Shown here: positions 56,525-64,000 of the stretch, piece by piece
How positions within the stretch are numbered: position 1 is the stretch's first letter
Layout: each line of letters opens with the position of its first letter
IMG/VR virus record: IMGVR_UViG_3300022907_000005
Coordinates: 1-64,000 of that record
Direction: 5' to 3' (one strand)
Length of the DNA stretch: 64,000 nucleotides
From: a virus
The notes under the pieces: model-generated
What the model was told of the DNA's origin: nothing
Database searches by the model: none
What the model saw: only the letters and a program-made list of their open reading frames with translations
Translations under genes and position numbers: made by a program

Positions 56525-57211
56525 ATGAAAACTATACTCACCCTGAAATATGGGAACAAGTACAGCGCGTCTGATGTAAACACTATTTATGACGCTACTG
56601 AGGGCGCATATAACTATGTTTGCTTGACTGACGATCCTATAGGACTTTACAGTGACATAAAAACAGTGCCCGTCGATGCTGAGTATGGTCATTGGAACAA
56701 GGTTCTAATGCTAGGTCTAAAGGATCTAGGTGACGTACTGTACTTAGATTTAGATGTCCATTTACAGCAATCAATTGTTGACATCTGGAAGCATTGTCAG
56801 TATACTGCGTCTGTCGCTTTCACATACTGGAAATCAGATACTTTTCCGACTAAGCGTTTAGAGTCTAATCCAGACCCTATGATGAGCTATCTCGGAAACT
56901 ACAATTCAAGCGTTATGCTATGGCGAAGTGGTCACTGCAATCACATAGTAGATAAATTTGTAGCAGATGAAGATTACTACATGGTTAAGTATTGCGGTGG
57001 CGATGATCGATTTCTTTGGCATGAATGCGAGTTGAATGCATTGCCTAAAGGATTGATATACTCATACGTCTATGGCGCAGACTATATATATGATAACAAA
57101 TCATTTGAATACCGACCTGACTATATGATCGCCTTGTTGAATGGGATTGATCGACACAAAAATGTGAGACAACGATACTATGATGCACTTTCTGTGCATG
57201 AAATGGGGTGA
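56525..57211 (+). CDS. GT-A glycosyltransferase-like protein 1, 228 aa
   Basis: The start MKTILTLKYGNKYSASDVN matches the other members (WGxKY-xVN pattern), followed by YNYVCLTDDPIGLYSDI and VLYLDLDVHLQQSIVDIW, where DLDV provides the DxD metal site. Later parts are NYNSSVMLWRSGHCN and GGDDRFLWHE. This is a phage-type GT-A family seen four times in this operon. Donor and acceptor are unknown; fibre or host-surface glycan modification is possible. There is no clear ribosome site, and the predicted leader is only about 5 nt. Confidence 0.75.
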   Translation: MKTILTLKYGNKYSASDVNTIYDATEGAYNYVCLTDDPIGLYSDIKTVPVDAEYGHWNKVLMLGLKDLGDVLYLDLDVHLQQSIVDIWKHCQYTASVAFTYWKSDTFPTKRLESNPDPMMSYLGNYNSSVMLWRSGHCNHIVDKFVADEDYYMVKYCGGDDRFLWHECELNALPKGLIYSYVYGADYIYDNKSFEYRPDYMIALLNGIDRHKNVRQRYYDALSVHEMG

Positions 57212-59387
57212 TAAGTATTCCCCTGATTATGTAAACAATCTTTACCACATGGTCAATAGAAATTATAGTAAGAGATTTAAATTCTTTTGCTATACTGACG
57301 ATGCCTCTGGATTAGAGAAAGGAATACAAGTCAGAGCGATTCCTGACATAAAGCCATTGCATCCCAAGCACTGGTTTGGCAGAGAAAATTACTGCTGGGA
57401 CAGAGCAAAGTTTCTACTGTTCAATTCTCACTACTGGCTAAAAACGAAAGGACCCTTTTGCTACTTTGATTTAGACGTTGTTATTCAAAATAACATCGAT
57501 GACTTTTTCGAGTTAGCAACCGCTGGTCCGCATATGGTTTACAGTAACTGGGATGACCCAGCAAATCTGAATCATAGAGCATTTAAAAATATCAAAGGCA
57601 CTCCTTATAATTCTAGCGTCATGCTATGGAATAGTGATCAGTGTGAAAAAATATACAATGATGTAATTAAGAATACAGATGTTGTATTTAAAACATTCTT
57701 CAAAGGATCTGATAATTATCACTACTGGCGTGAAGAACACGTTGTGGGTAAAAACTTTTGGAAGTTTCTATCTGATGATTCTGTCTACTCTTACAATAGG
57801 GGTAGAAAATTCCCTGAAGATATTGAAGAACATCTGTACAGAGAAGATGCGCAAATATGTCTGTTCAACACAGACTTAGTTCCAGGTGATCGCGTACAAT
57901 ACAAGCCGCACGAATTGCAGAAAGACTATGACTTGCTGATTCACTGGCATGGTAAAGATGACTTTGAAAGATTGTGGTTACCTAAGCTGCCTGAAAACTT
58001 CTTTGACTATACTACAAAAGACCTAAAAATAATTCAAGACATGGTTGATAGAGAAGACCATGTACAAATAGCAGATAAGTTTTTATCTGAGTTCCCTAGA
58101 TTCACGCGAGAATGGGGTAGATATCACAAAGACTACGACAAGATGAAAAACTGGTTGCAGTTTGAATGGTTGAAAGAACGAGCGATCACAGACCGGTATT
58201 TGAATTATGAAGCACATCAACTCATAAAAGAAAACTATGATTCTGGTGATCTTGTTTCTATGCATAAAACATTTGTCGATGCGTTTCCAGAAGATACTAC
58301 TATCAAAGAAGCTGATCAGAGTATGCTATGGAACATGTCATACGAAGAGATCTGTGAGACCTTCGATACACTGTATGCATATCAACGACAAGATTGGCTA
58401 ATGCAACAGTACAAAGAGAACGGACCGTCTGTTTTCTTTTGGCATGCGACTTATAATGAGCTTGCTGAGTTGTACAAAAAATACTACTTCCACAATCTGA
58501 CTGAGTTGTTTTACGATGAAAGATACGAAGAAGTATTTGAGAGACTCTACAACATCATGCCTAGAGAAGAGTTGCTGCGTGTTCTGAATCAACAGGGCGA
58601 TGATAATACGCTGTTTAAATATTTTCAGAGTTACGGCGAAGAGTTTAGCGACTTGTACAAAGGGCTGTATGATGAGAAGCCTGACGGTGCAATCATACAA
58701 ATGTCTACTGCTAGAAATGATACGGGCAACGAATTCAACGATATCTTTATTGATGGGCAAGAAATGTCTGCAAAGAAACTCGGTGAGATATTTGATGGGT
58801 ACGATGTAAATTGGATTACACTCTCATGCGAAATAGCAGAGCCTGTATTGTGCGACAATTTTACAGAGGTGTGTGAGTTCTTTAATAAGCGAAACATCCC
58901 TATAACTCTGCAAACTAGATTAAAAAATCTAGTATTAGATGTTGATGTCGCTGAAATAGTTTACCTCCCACCTGAAGAAATATCTGAAGAAGAACAGTCT
59001 GTGCAGGACACGATTGATAACAACAAGCCCGTCGATTTAGAAACTCTGCGTAAGTTCTATCACACTATAGAGACTCGCAATAGAAGAACAAAAGCAAAAG
59101 ACAAAGATCCTGTTTGGTGCGATGCAAGAAAGAGTTCATACTTCTACATAAACTCTGCGGGCAATACTTTCCCATGTGCATTCATTGCAAGAGATGTCAC
59201 CGAAAACAAATTATTTCCGTATCATCCTATTGACTACCCTTTCAATATGCAGTATAATGATAGTACAAAGTTTCCTATTGAAGAGATAATATATAATAGC
59301 GATATGCAAAACATAAGTGAACATTTAAAGAGAAATCCTTTGCCTATATGCAAGAAGAAGTGTGGAGATTGTAATGCGTCGTGTTAA
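57180..59387 (+). CDS. GT-A glycosyltransferase fused to a radical-SAM/SPASM-like region, 735 aa
   Basis: Residues 1 to about 285 are the GT-A domain: FLCMKWGDKYSPDYVNNL, FCYTDDASGLEKGIQVRAI, HPKHWFGRENYCWDRAKF and FCYFDLDVVIQNNIDDFFE (DxD). Residues about 290-520 are helical. Residues about 540-610 (WITLSCEIAEPVLCDNFTEV, RNIPITLQTRLKNL) resemble part of a radical-SAM barrel but lack the CxxxCxxC cluster motif. The end has WCDARKSSYFYINSAGNTFP, PCAFIARDV and CKKKCGDCNASC, a SPASM-like Cys pattern. It may be a broken or repurposed enzyme that binds metal through the C-terminal Cys. The domain reading of the second half is tentative. Confidence 0.7.
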   Translation: MMHFLCMKWGDKYSPDYVNNLYHMVNRNYSKRFKFFCYTDDASGLEKGIQVRAIPDIKPLHPKHWFGRENYCWDRAKFLLFNSHYWLKTKGPFCYFDLDVVIQNNIDDFFELATAGPHMVYSNWDDPANLNHRAFKNIKGTPYNSSVMLWNSDQCEKIYNDVIKNTDVVFKTFFKGSDNYHYWREEHVVGKNFWKFLSDDSVYSYNRGRKFPEDIEEHLYREDAQICLFNTDLVPGDRVQYKPHELQKDYDLLIHWHGKDDFERLWLPKLPENFFDYTTKDLKIIQDMVDREDHVQIADKFLSEFPRFTREWGRYHKDYDKMKNWLQFEWLKERAITDRYLNYEAHQLIKENYDSGDLVSMHKTFVDAFPEDTTIKEADQSMLWNMSYEEICETFDTLYAYQRQDWLMQQYKENGPSVFFWHATYNELAELYKKYYFHNLTELFYDERYEEVFERLYNIMPREELLRVLNQQGDDNTLFKYFQSYGEEFSDLYKGLYDEKPDGAIIQMSTARNDTGNEFNDIFIDGQEMSAKKLGEIFDGYDVNWITLSCEIAEPVLCDNFTEVCEFFNKRNIPITLQTRLKNLVLDVDVAEIVYLPPEEISEEEQSVQDTIDNNKPVDLETLRKFYHTIETRNRRTKAKDKDPVWCDARKSSYFYINSAGNTFPCAFIARDVTENKLFPYHPIDYPFNMQYNDSTKFPIEEIIYNSDMQNISEHLKRNPLPICKKKCGDCNASC

Positions 59388-60189
59388 TTATGTTTGCTCT
59401 AAGTGGGGTACGAAATACGGTCCGCATTTTGTGAACCGACTTAAAAATATGGCATTCAGAAATACTTCATCTGAGTTTGAAGCGCATTTCTATTGCTATA
59501 CCGATAATGCAGAGGGTTTAGATGCCGACATCAATGTTATCGATTTTCCTGATATTCCTAATATCCATCCTAAGTATTGGTTTGGTGCTGAAGATTTTAA
59601 GTATGGTATGGCTCGTTGTTGGGACAGGCCTAAGACTTTTGTTTTCAACACTCACAATTTTGCTCATGACAAGCCTACTGGTCGTTTTGTTTTTTTCGAT
59701 CTCGATGTTATCATCCAACGCGACCTTACTCCTATTATAACATATAACTTGGAGCGACCTACTAAGATGAAGTCTTGGTGGCAAGATCCTAGACCAATGA
59801 ATACGAGACGATTTAAACTTTCCCATGGTGCGTATACTAATGGTAGTTGCCAAGTCTGGAGTGACGATCAATGCGAACCTATTTGGAATGATGTATTAGA
59901 AAATCAAGAAAAGATATGGTTCACATTTACTGATGGTACCGACAATTATCATAGTTGGCGTTGGGGTAGATATGGCGCAGATCTCTGGGATCACTTTCCC
60001 AGCTGGATGGCATACTCTTACAATCGAGGCAGGTCGTGGGACGAAGATGATTTGAATGTAGGTATCTACAGGGACAATTGCATCGTATGTGTGTTCAATG
60101 TTGACTTACTTCCGTTTGAAGATGAAAGCAGAGGTAGCACGAAACAAGATGAATTGGTAGATCCAAATTTACTGGCACATTGGAAATGA
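59374..60189 (+). CDS. GT-A glycosyltransferase-like protein 3, 271 aa
   Basis: The start at 59374 (MRRVNYVCSKWGTKYGPHFV) has GGAGA 5 nt upstream inside the previous gene's Cys-rich end. HPKYWFGAEDFKYGMARCWD, FVFFDLDVIIQRDLTPII (DxD) and GSCQVWSDDQCEPIW match the GT domain of the 735-aa protein closely, so they are duplicates. Function as for the other members; specificity unknown. Confidence 0.78.
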   Translation: MRRVNYVCSKWGTKYGPHFVNRLKNMAFRNTSSEFEAHFYCYTDNAEGLDADINVIDFPDIPNIHPKYWFGAEDFKYGMARCWDRPKTFVFNTHNFAHDKPTGRFVFFDLDVIIQRDLTPIITYNLERPTKMKSWWQDPRPMNTRRFKLSHGAYTNGSCQVWSDDQCEPIWNDVLENQEKIWFTFTDGTDNYHSWRWGRYGADLWDHFPSWMAYSYNRGRSWDEDDLNVGIYRDNCIVCVFNVDLLPFEDESRGSTKQDELVDPNLLAHWK

Positions 60190-60767
60190 ACGAAATACGA
60201 GTTTGGAATAATCGAAACTGGCTTTGGCCTGTAGAAGATTATTTCTGCTGGAGAGACAACACACATTTCCATGCTACAATGCCGTATGATATTATTGATA
60301 CGATAGGCAATGTTTCAACAGTAGTCCACGCAGGAGGTAACTGCGGCATCTATACGTCAATGTATGCATCGCTTGCAAATGAAGTTATAACATTTGAGCC
60401 AGAGCTAAACAATTTTAAATGCCTGTTGCATAATGTGTATGAAGAGAATGTGATAATGCATAACGCAGCATTGGGTGATAAGACTACTGGTGTTAGTATT
60501 TCAATAGATCCAATAAACGCTGGCGCATCTTATGTAATAGGAGAGGGGCTTATACCTCAAGTTAGACTAGATGATTATAACTATGCTCCCGACTTGTTGC
60601 ATTTAGATGTAGAAGGGTACGAAGAGTATGCATTGTTAGGCGCACTTGAAACTATAGAAGAACATCGACCTGCCATTGTGCTTGAAAGAGGCAATGGTGA
60701 AGATATAATTTACGATTTAGGATATAAGAGCGTGAAAAAATTCGGTCTAGACTGGCTTTACATATGA
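60186..60767 (+). CDS. FkbM-family methyltransferase, 193 aa
   Basis: SAM-binding and FkbM motifs: TVVHAGGNCGIYTSMYASLA (motif I), VITFEPELNNFKCLLHNVY, MHNAALGDKTTG and LLHLDVEGYEEYALLGAL. FkbM enzymes commonly O-methylate sugars. Between glycosyltransferase genes it is likely to methylate the glycan being built. The start at 60186 overlaps the previous stop as ATGA; an upstream TTG is rejected. Confidence 0.85.
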   Translation: MNEIRVWNNRNWLWPVEDYFCWRDNTHFHATMPYDIIDTIGNVSTVVHAGGNCGIYTSMYASLANEVITFEPELNNFKCLLHNVYEENVIMHNAALGDKTTGVSISIDPINAGASYVIGEGLIPQVRLDDYNYAPDLLHLDVEGYEEYALLGALETIEEHRPAIVLERGNGEDIIYDLGYKSVKKFGLDWLYI

Positions 60768-61438
60768 ACATTTATACTGTGAAATGGGGCAGCAAATATG
60801 TTGCTTCTCATGTAAATCAGTTACTGGATAGCTGTAAGCAGCATCTGAGTTGCCCTTTTCAATTTCATTGCATCACTGAAGATGGTGAAGGATTGTCAGA
60901 AGAAATAAATGTTATTCCCATTCCAGAGAACAATCGTATGGAAAAGTGGTGGAATAAAATGTATCTGTTTGATGATTTGATTGTCACTCAGAAAGGTGAA
61001 AAAATGTTCTTTGACTTGGATGTAATCATACAGAAAAATATTGATGTGATTGCAGAATGGGAAACGGGTGACTGCTTGACATTCGTTAAGACATGGTGGC
61101 ATGACTTGGATGATTCGTATGAAAACACTCGCCACATCCCGCATAAATATACAGACTTAAACTCTAGTGTTCTACGTTGGAATGATTCACTTGATACTAG
61201 GGCAATCAAAGAATACTTTTTAAAGTATAAGAAGCAAATTTTATGGTATTATCGTGGGCTTGACAATTTCTTTTATAATAGAAGAGTAGTAAAGCAGAAA
61301 CTGTTTCCAATAGGTTGGGTGTATAGTTTCAATCAGGGCTTCTTGTTTCCGCAAGATACCGAAAAACATGTCTATAGGGAATTGCCCTATATTTGTATTT
61401 TTGACTCAATGGGAAAAAGTGAAGATGTCAAATTCTAA
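60764..61438 (+). CDS. GT-A glycosyltransferase-like protein 4, 224 aa
   Basis: MNIYTVKWGSKYVASHVNQL, FHCITEDGEGLSEEINVIP, KMFFDLDVIIQKNIDVIAEW (DxD) and DLNSSVLRWNDSLDTRAI follow the family. It lacks the HPKYWFG insertion of members 2 and 3, having RMEKWWNKMYLFDD instead, so it is nearer to member 1. ATGA overlap with the methyltransferase gene. Confidence 0.77.
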   Translation: MNIYTVKWGSKYVASHVNQLLDSCKQHLSCPFQFHCITEDGEGLSEEINVIPIPENNRMEKWWNKMYLFDDLIVTQKGEKMFFDLDVIIQKNIDVIAEWETGDCLTFVKTWWHDLDDSYENTRHIPHKYTDLNSSVLRWNDSLDTRAIKEYFLKYKKQILWYYRGLDNFFYNRRVVKQKLFPIGWVYSFNQGFLFPQDTEKHVYRELPYICIFDSMGKSEDVKF

Positions 61439-62120
61439 GTTGAACAGTAACTTTCTGAATAACTATAAAAACTGGGGTGAAGCGATGCATGTGATCGAAA
61501 GACGCATGCCGCACAAGCTGACAGATTTTCGTGAATCATTGTCTAATAATAACGTCGAAGCGAGTATATGGCTCGTTGAAGAACTGAAAGAATATCTTGA
61601 GGAGCATTATCTAAAGACAGGTAACTTGCGTGTACTGATATTGAATTCTTGGCTCGGCATTCCAATGGTACCATTGTTGTGTGAGAATCTAGATATTTCA
61701 CAGTTGCATTTGGTTGATATAGACGAAGAGGCAATTGAACTATCTAAGATTTTTCACAAGTACTACGCGCAAGAAAAGTTCATCAAGACTAGGCATCACA
61801 ACCTAGACATCCCGTTTGAATTTGACAATCTAAACAAGATTGAAGTTGATGTTGTAGTGTGCGTTCAGACTGAACAGATGTATCCTCTCAAAGATCTACG
61901 AACAAAGAATCCGCATGCTGTGTTCGCATTGCAAAATAGCAATGTCGTAGAAGAGATGTATGGCATAAATTGTGTTGATTCAATCGATGCACTTAAAGAT
62001 CAGATTGGATTGGATGAGGTGAACTACGAAGGCTCTAGACCGCAAAACTATTATGCTTGGGACGGTAAGAAAGAGTTTGAAAGGTATATGATTATCGGTC
62101 AACGAGACGGGCTGCTTTAA
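61425..62120 (+). CDS. SAM-dependent methyltransferase-like protein, 231 aa
   Basis: A class I methyltransferase core is suggested by LRVLILNSWLGIPMVPLLC (motif I region), LHLVDIDEEAIELSKIFHK (acidic residue for SAM ribose) and VDVVVCVQTEQMYPL. The usual GxG is altered to NSWLGI, so binding may be weaker or the fold diverged. The C-terminus reads PQNYYAWDGKKEFERYMIIG. The start at 61425 overlaps the previous gene. It ends the plus-strand operon and its TAA lies in a TTAA shared with the convergent gene. Confidence 0.65.
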   Translation: MSNSKLNSNFLNNYKNWGEAMHVIERRMPHKLTDFRESLSNNNVEASIWLVEELKEYLEEHYLKTGNLRVLILNSWLGIPMVPLLCENLDISQLHLVDIDEEAIELSKIFHKYYAQEKFIKTRHHNLDIPFEFDNLNKIEVDVVVCVQTEQMYPLKDLRTKNPHAVFALQNSNVVEEMYGINCVDSIDALKDQIGLDEVNYEGSRPQNYYAWDGKKEFERYMIIGQRDGLL

Positions 62121-62749
62121 CAACCCCCTATATCTTCCACCATCATTTCCCACATATCTTTGTCAGGAATGACCATACCAAAAGTGTGTCTAGGTGAATC
62201 AGATCCTGCGCAGTGCCAATAATGCAAATCTTCTGATTCATGCTTGCCGCCATAGTAGCCTACTTTAGCTGACCATCCAGGTGTATCATGTAATGTGATA
62301 ATTTCATCTTCTCGTTTGTCATAATATTTAAACCAACCTTTGCCTCGTGGATTATAGTTGATTAGAATATTGTAACCTGGGCAATCCCAGTTGTTATGCC
62401 ATCCCATGTAATCGCTTGGCATGTAGAATACATGTACAGCACTAAACTTAGCACCTAGAAACTTTACGAGTGCGTCATTAATTTCACTTGACTTTTTTCT
62501 GTGTTCGGCAGGTATATCTGGTCCCGCTTGCAAGTCTCGTATTTTAGATAACTCAGGGGGACCTTTATGTGATGCATCACTCATAACTTCTTGCAAGTAT
62601 TTTCTTGCTGATGCAGTCTCTGAGTTGTGTGCTATCCAGTCTCCGTTCTTATGTACTGGTAGATTCTCATAGTCCGTATCAAAGAACCATTGCATATATG
62701 GTTCTAAGATCTCAATTAATTCTGGATTAATTTTTTCTAATATCTTCAT
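62117..62749 (-). CDS. 2OG-Fe(II) oxygenase-like protein, 210 aa
   Basis: SAVHVFYMPSDYMGWHNNWD and CPGYNILINYNPRGKGWFKY, then WHCAGSDSPRHTFGMVIP, give His/Asp and a later His/Arg pattern like that of 2OG-dependent dioxygenases of marine phages. The substrate is unknown. It is transcribed towards the plus-strand operon and meets it at a shared TTAA. It overlaps the GT gene upstream. Confidence 0.58.
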   Translation of the reverse strand: MKILEKINPELIEILEPYMQWFFDTDYENLPVHKNGDWIAHNSETASARKYLQEVMSDASHKGPPELSKIRDLQAGPDIPAEHRKKSSEINDALVKFLGAKFSAVHVFYMPSDYMGWHNNWDCPGYNILINYNPRGKGWFKYYDKREDEIITLHDTPGWSAKVGYYGGKHESEDLHYWHCAGSDSPRHTFGMVIPDKDMWEMMVEDIGGC

Positions 62750-63458
62750 TACGTTCTAAATCACTTTTAGGTATCGTGTAATGAAAAATCACACGTTCAG
62801 TATCTTCTAACTCTTTGTCAAAATACCCTATAACAAAATTCCATCTTGCATCAGGCTTAGGAAACTCACCTACATTTATAATGTCTTTATACTCTGTCTT
62901 GTTCAACAGATACCACATTGAGAATGTATCCCAGCGTCTAACTTCCCACGGATAAGGATCAGAGTTCCAATCAGGTTCGAGTTGTTTCATATACTGCTCG
63001 TACCAAGCATCCATTAATTTAAAAGTATGTTCATTACTCTTATAAACAAAAAGACCACAGTGCCAAATCATTTCTTCGGTATCAGAAAGTTTAGTAATCT
63101 TAGCGTTGTATGGGCGATTGCGCGTGAAGACTATATCGTGGTCATCACAGAAATCAAACACGTCCGCAATATCTTCTGATTCAATTATTGTGTCCGCGTC
63201 TATGTATAAGGTTCTATCGTATGGAGTTTTTGATAGTGCCCATAGTTTTGCTCTGATATTTTTCGGCACATCTTCTGTAATGATTGTGTCGAATATCTCA
63301 TAGTCTTCTTCTTCAACCCACCATTCGTGCGTTGCTAAAGTTATCTTTGCTTCAGGATAAAAGTCTAACAGAGACTCGGCAGACTTCTTTGCTGCGTAGT
63401 AGTAAGATTTGTTTACTGAAGCGACATAGATGTAGCCGTTATTCAACATCTGCGGCAT
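62727..63458 (-). CDS. GT-A (GT8-like) glycosyltransferase, 243 aa
   Basis: Begins NNGYIYVASVNKSYYYAAKK, then RAKLWALSKTPYDRTLYIDA and DTII, where YIDADT supplies the DxD site in the GT8 style. MIWHCGLFVYKSNEH and WEVRRWDTFSMWYLL form the later core. It is a distinct GT-A family from the plus-strand set and might attach a sugar to a virion or host protein. The start MPQMLNNGYI lies inside the previous gene. Confidence 0.75.
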   Translation of the reverse strand: MPQMLNNGYIYVASVNKSYYYAAKKSAESLLDFYPEAKITLATHEWWVEEEDYEIFDTIITEDVPKNIRAKLWALSKTPYDRTLYIDADTIIESEDIADVFDFCDDHDIVFTRNRPYNAKITKLSDTEEMIWHCGLFVYKSNEHTFKLMDAWYEQYMKQLEPDWNSDPYPWEVRRWDTFSMWYLLNKTEYKDIINVGEFPKPDARWNFVIGYFDKELEDTERVIFHYTIPKSDLERNEDIRKN

Positions 63459-63873
63459 ACTCTGATTGCATCAGAATAGTAGCATATGCTTGTGCCTCAA
63501 TAGGAGACTTGGCTTTTCGGATAAGTTTTTTGAGTTCTTTGTTCTTGGACTTCTTGACTAAATCAATTTCAAAGATCTCTAGCTTCATGTTGAAAAGAAT
63601 CTCTTGCTTTTGACGTTGGAACTTTTGTTCTTCTTGTTCTCTTCGCCTGGCTTGCTGCTTCTTTTGACCATCTTTATGGATCTGAGTTCTTTGATCTAAG
63701 CCCTCGATACCAAATTGTTCAACGATAGCATCATAGTCTTGATTGACTCCGCCTTCACTTTCAGGTCCAGCAATAACATGCGCTACTGAATACTCGCCAT
63801 TGCCTTGCAGCATTTCACATACAAGATGTCTTCTCTTTTTATCCTGCCAGATAGGATTTCTATATTTTTCCAT
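63439..63873 (-). CDS. Charged hypothetical protein, 144 aa
   Basis: A beta-like N-terminus (KRRHLVCEMLQGNGEYSVAH) precedes a long basic-acidic helix (KKQQARRREQEEQKFQRQKQ, NKELKKLIRKAKSPIEAQAY). No enzymatic motif. In T4-like marine phages similar charged proteins lie in the baseplate region, so a structural or chaperone role is possible. CATAAATA (one off the late motif) lies upstream. Confidence 0.58.
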   Translation of the reverse strand: MEKYRNPIWQDKKRRHLVCEMLQGNGEYSVAHVIAGPESEGGVNQDYDAIVEQFGIEGLDQRTQIHKDGQKKQQARRREQEEQKFQRQKQEILFNMKLEIFEIDLVKKSKNKELKKLIRKAKSPIEAQAYATILMQSEYAADVE

Positions 63874-63909
63874 AATATAACTCCACTTGTTTTATAATTA
63901 TACAATTAT

Positions 63910-64000
63910 TTATGCGATTCGTAGGAACAGTTTCTTAGACTCTTGTGTTGAGGATGTCGCCTGAACAGTGGCACCTACATAAGTGCCAGTGAAACTTTGC
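63910..64000 (-). CDS. Partial CDS, C-terminus of a structural-type protein
   Basis: The window ends inside this frame; the visible C-terminus reads SFTGTYVGATVQATSSTQES then KKLFLRIA and a TAA at 63910-63912. The beta-rich Thr/Ser/Val composition fits a tail or fibre protein. The start lies beyond the window. Confidence 0.6.
   Translation of the reverse strand, partial: QSFTGTYVGATVQATSSTQESKKLFLRIA

Noticed and set aside
1-64000. tRNA genes, integrase or attachment sites
   Set aside because: No cloverleaf-like sequence with conserved TTCGA-type loops was recognised in the short intergenic gaps, and no recombinase gene is present. A computed tRNA scan was not possible here.

Overview
The window is part of the genome of a T4-like contractile-tailed phage (a myovirus of the marine cyanophage/pelagiphage type, judged from gene content). 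Three things show this. First, it carries the T4 replication and recombination core: helicase gp41, UvsX, DNA polymerase gp43, RegA, clamp loader gp62/gp44, sliding clamp gp45, gp46/gp47, UvsW and UvsY. Second, it carries the T4 head-neck-tail block from gp23 to gp13 in the expected order. Third, it has a gp55-type late sigma factor together with many exact copies of the T4 late promoter TATAAATA. The two-part spanin implies a Gram-negative host. CobS/CobT-like proteins, Hsp20, peptide deformylase, MazG and 2OG-oxygenases are typical accessory genes of marine T4-like phages. No photosynthesis gene, tRNA, integrase or CRISPR array was seen. No stretch longer than 300 bases lacks a gene. Almost all genes lie on the minus strand and overlap or abut.

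Layout, left to right. 1-1000: small early-type genes behind two near-identical sigma70 promoter cassettes. 1116-3583: lysis and virion region (EF-hand membrane protein, DUF1353 protein, overlapping spanins). 3601-14147: replisome genes, with a LSm-like protein, Hsp20, a 2OG-oxygenase and a peroxiredoxin inserted. 14214-20816: CobS-like ATPase and CobT-like protein, ClpP-like protease, nucleotidyltransferase and deformylase. 20816-24196: gp46 and gp47 around an SGNH hydrolase. 24193-31060: a 7-deazaguanine DNA-modification locus (QueD, GT-B glycosyltransferase, T-fold protein, DpdA transglycosylase, conserved phage protein, exonuclease, FolE, SGNH hydrolase, phosphoribosyltransferase, QueE). 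31099-34976: gp55, a second LSm-like protein, a GT-A glycosyltransferase, UvsW, UvsY. 35036-48871: capsid, portal, terminase, sheath, tube and neck genes. 48888-56480: tail-fibre and adaptor genes with repeat, beta-propeller and Ig-like modules. 56525-62120: the only plus-strand operon, four GT-A domains plus two methyltransferases, one GT domain being fused to a radical-SAM/SPASM-like region. 62117-64000: a 2OG-oxygenase, another GT-A protein and structural-type genes.

How it appears to work. Near-consensus host sigma70 promoters (all with 17-bp spacers, several with their -35 box in a hairpin) would drive replication and modification genes early. gp55 would then redirect polymerase to the TATAAATA promoters ahead of head, tail and lysis genes. 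FolE, QueD and QueE can make 7-carboxy-7-deazaguanine, and DpdA could insert a 7-deazaguanine base into phage DNA, but no QueC is present here. The most interesting new observation is that DpdA and a GT-A glycosyltransferase end in almost the same tail as DNA polymerase gp43 (SLEDLFS, SLEDLFL, TLESLFA). This is the likely sliding-clamp peptide, and it suggests that base modification, and perhaps glycosylation, is coupled to the gp45 clamp.
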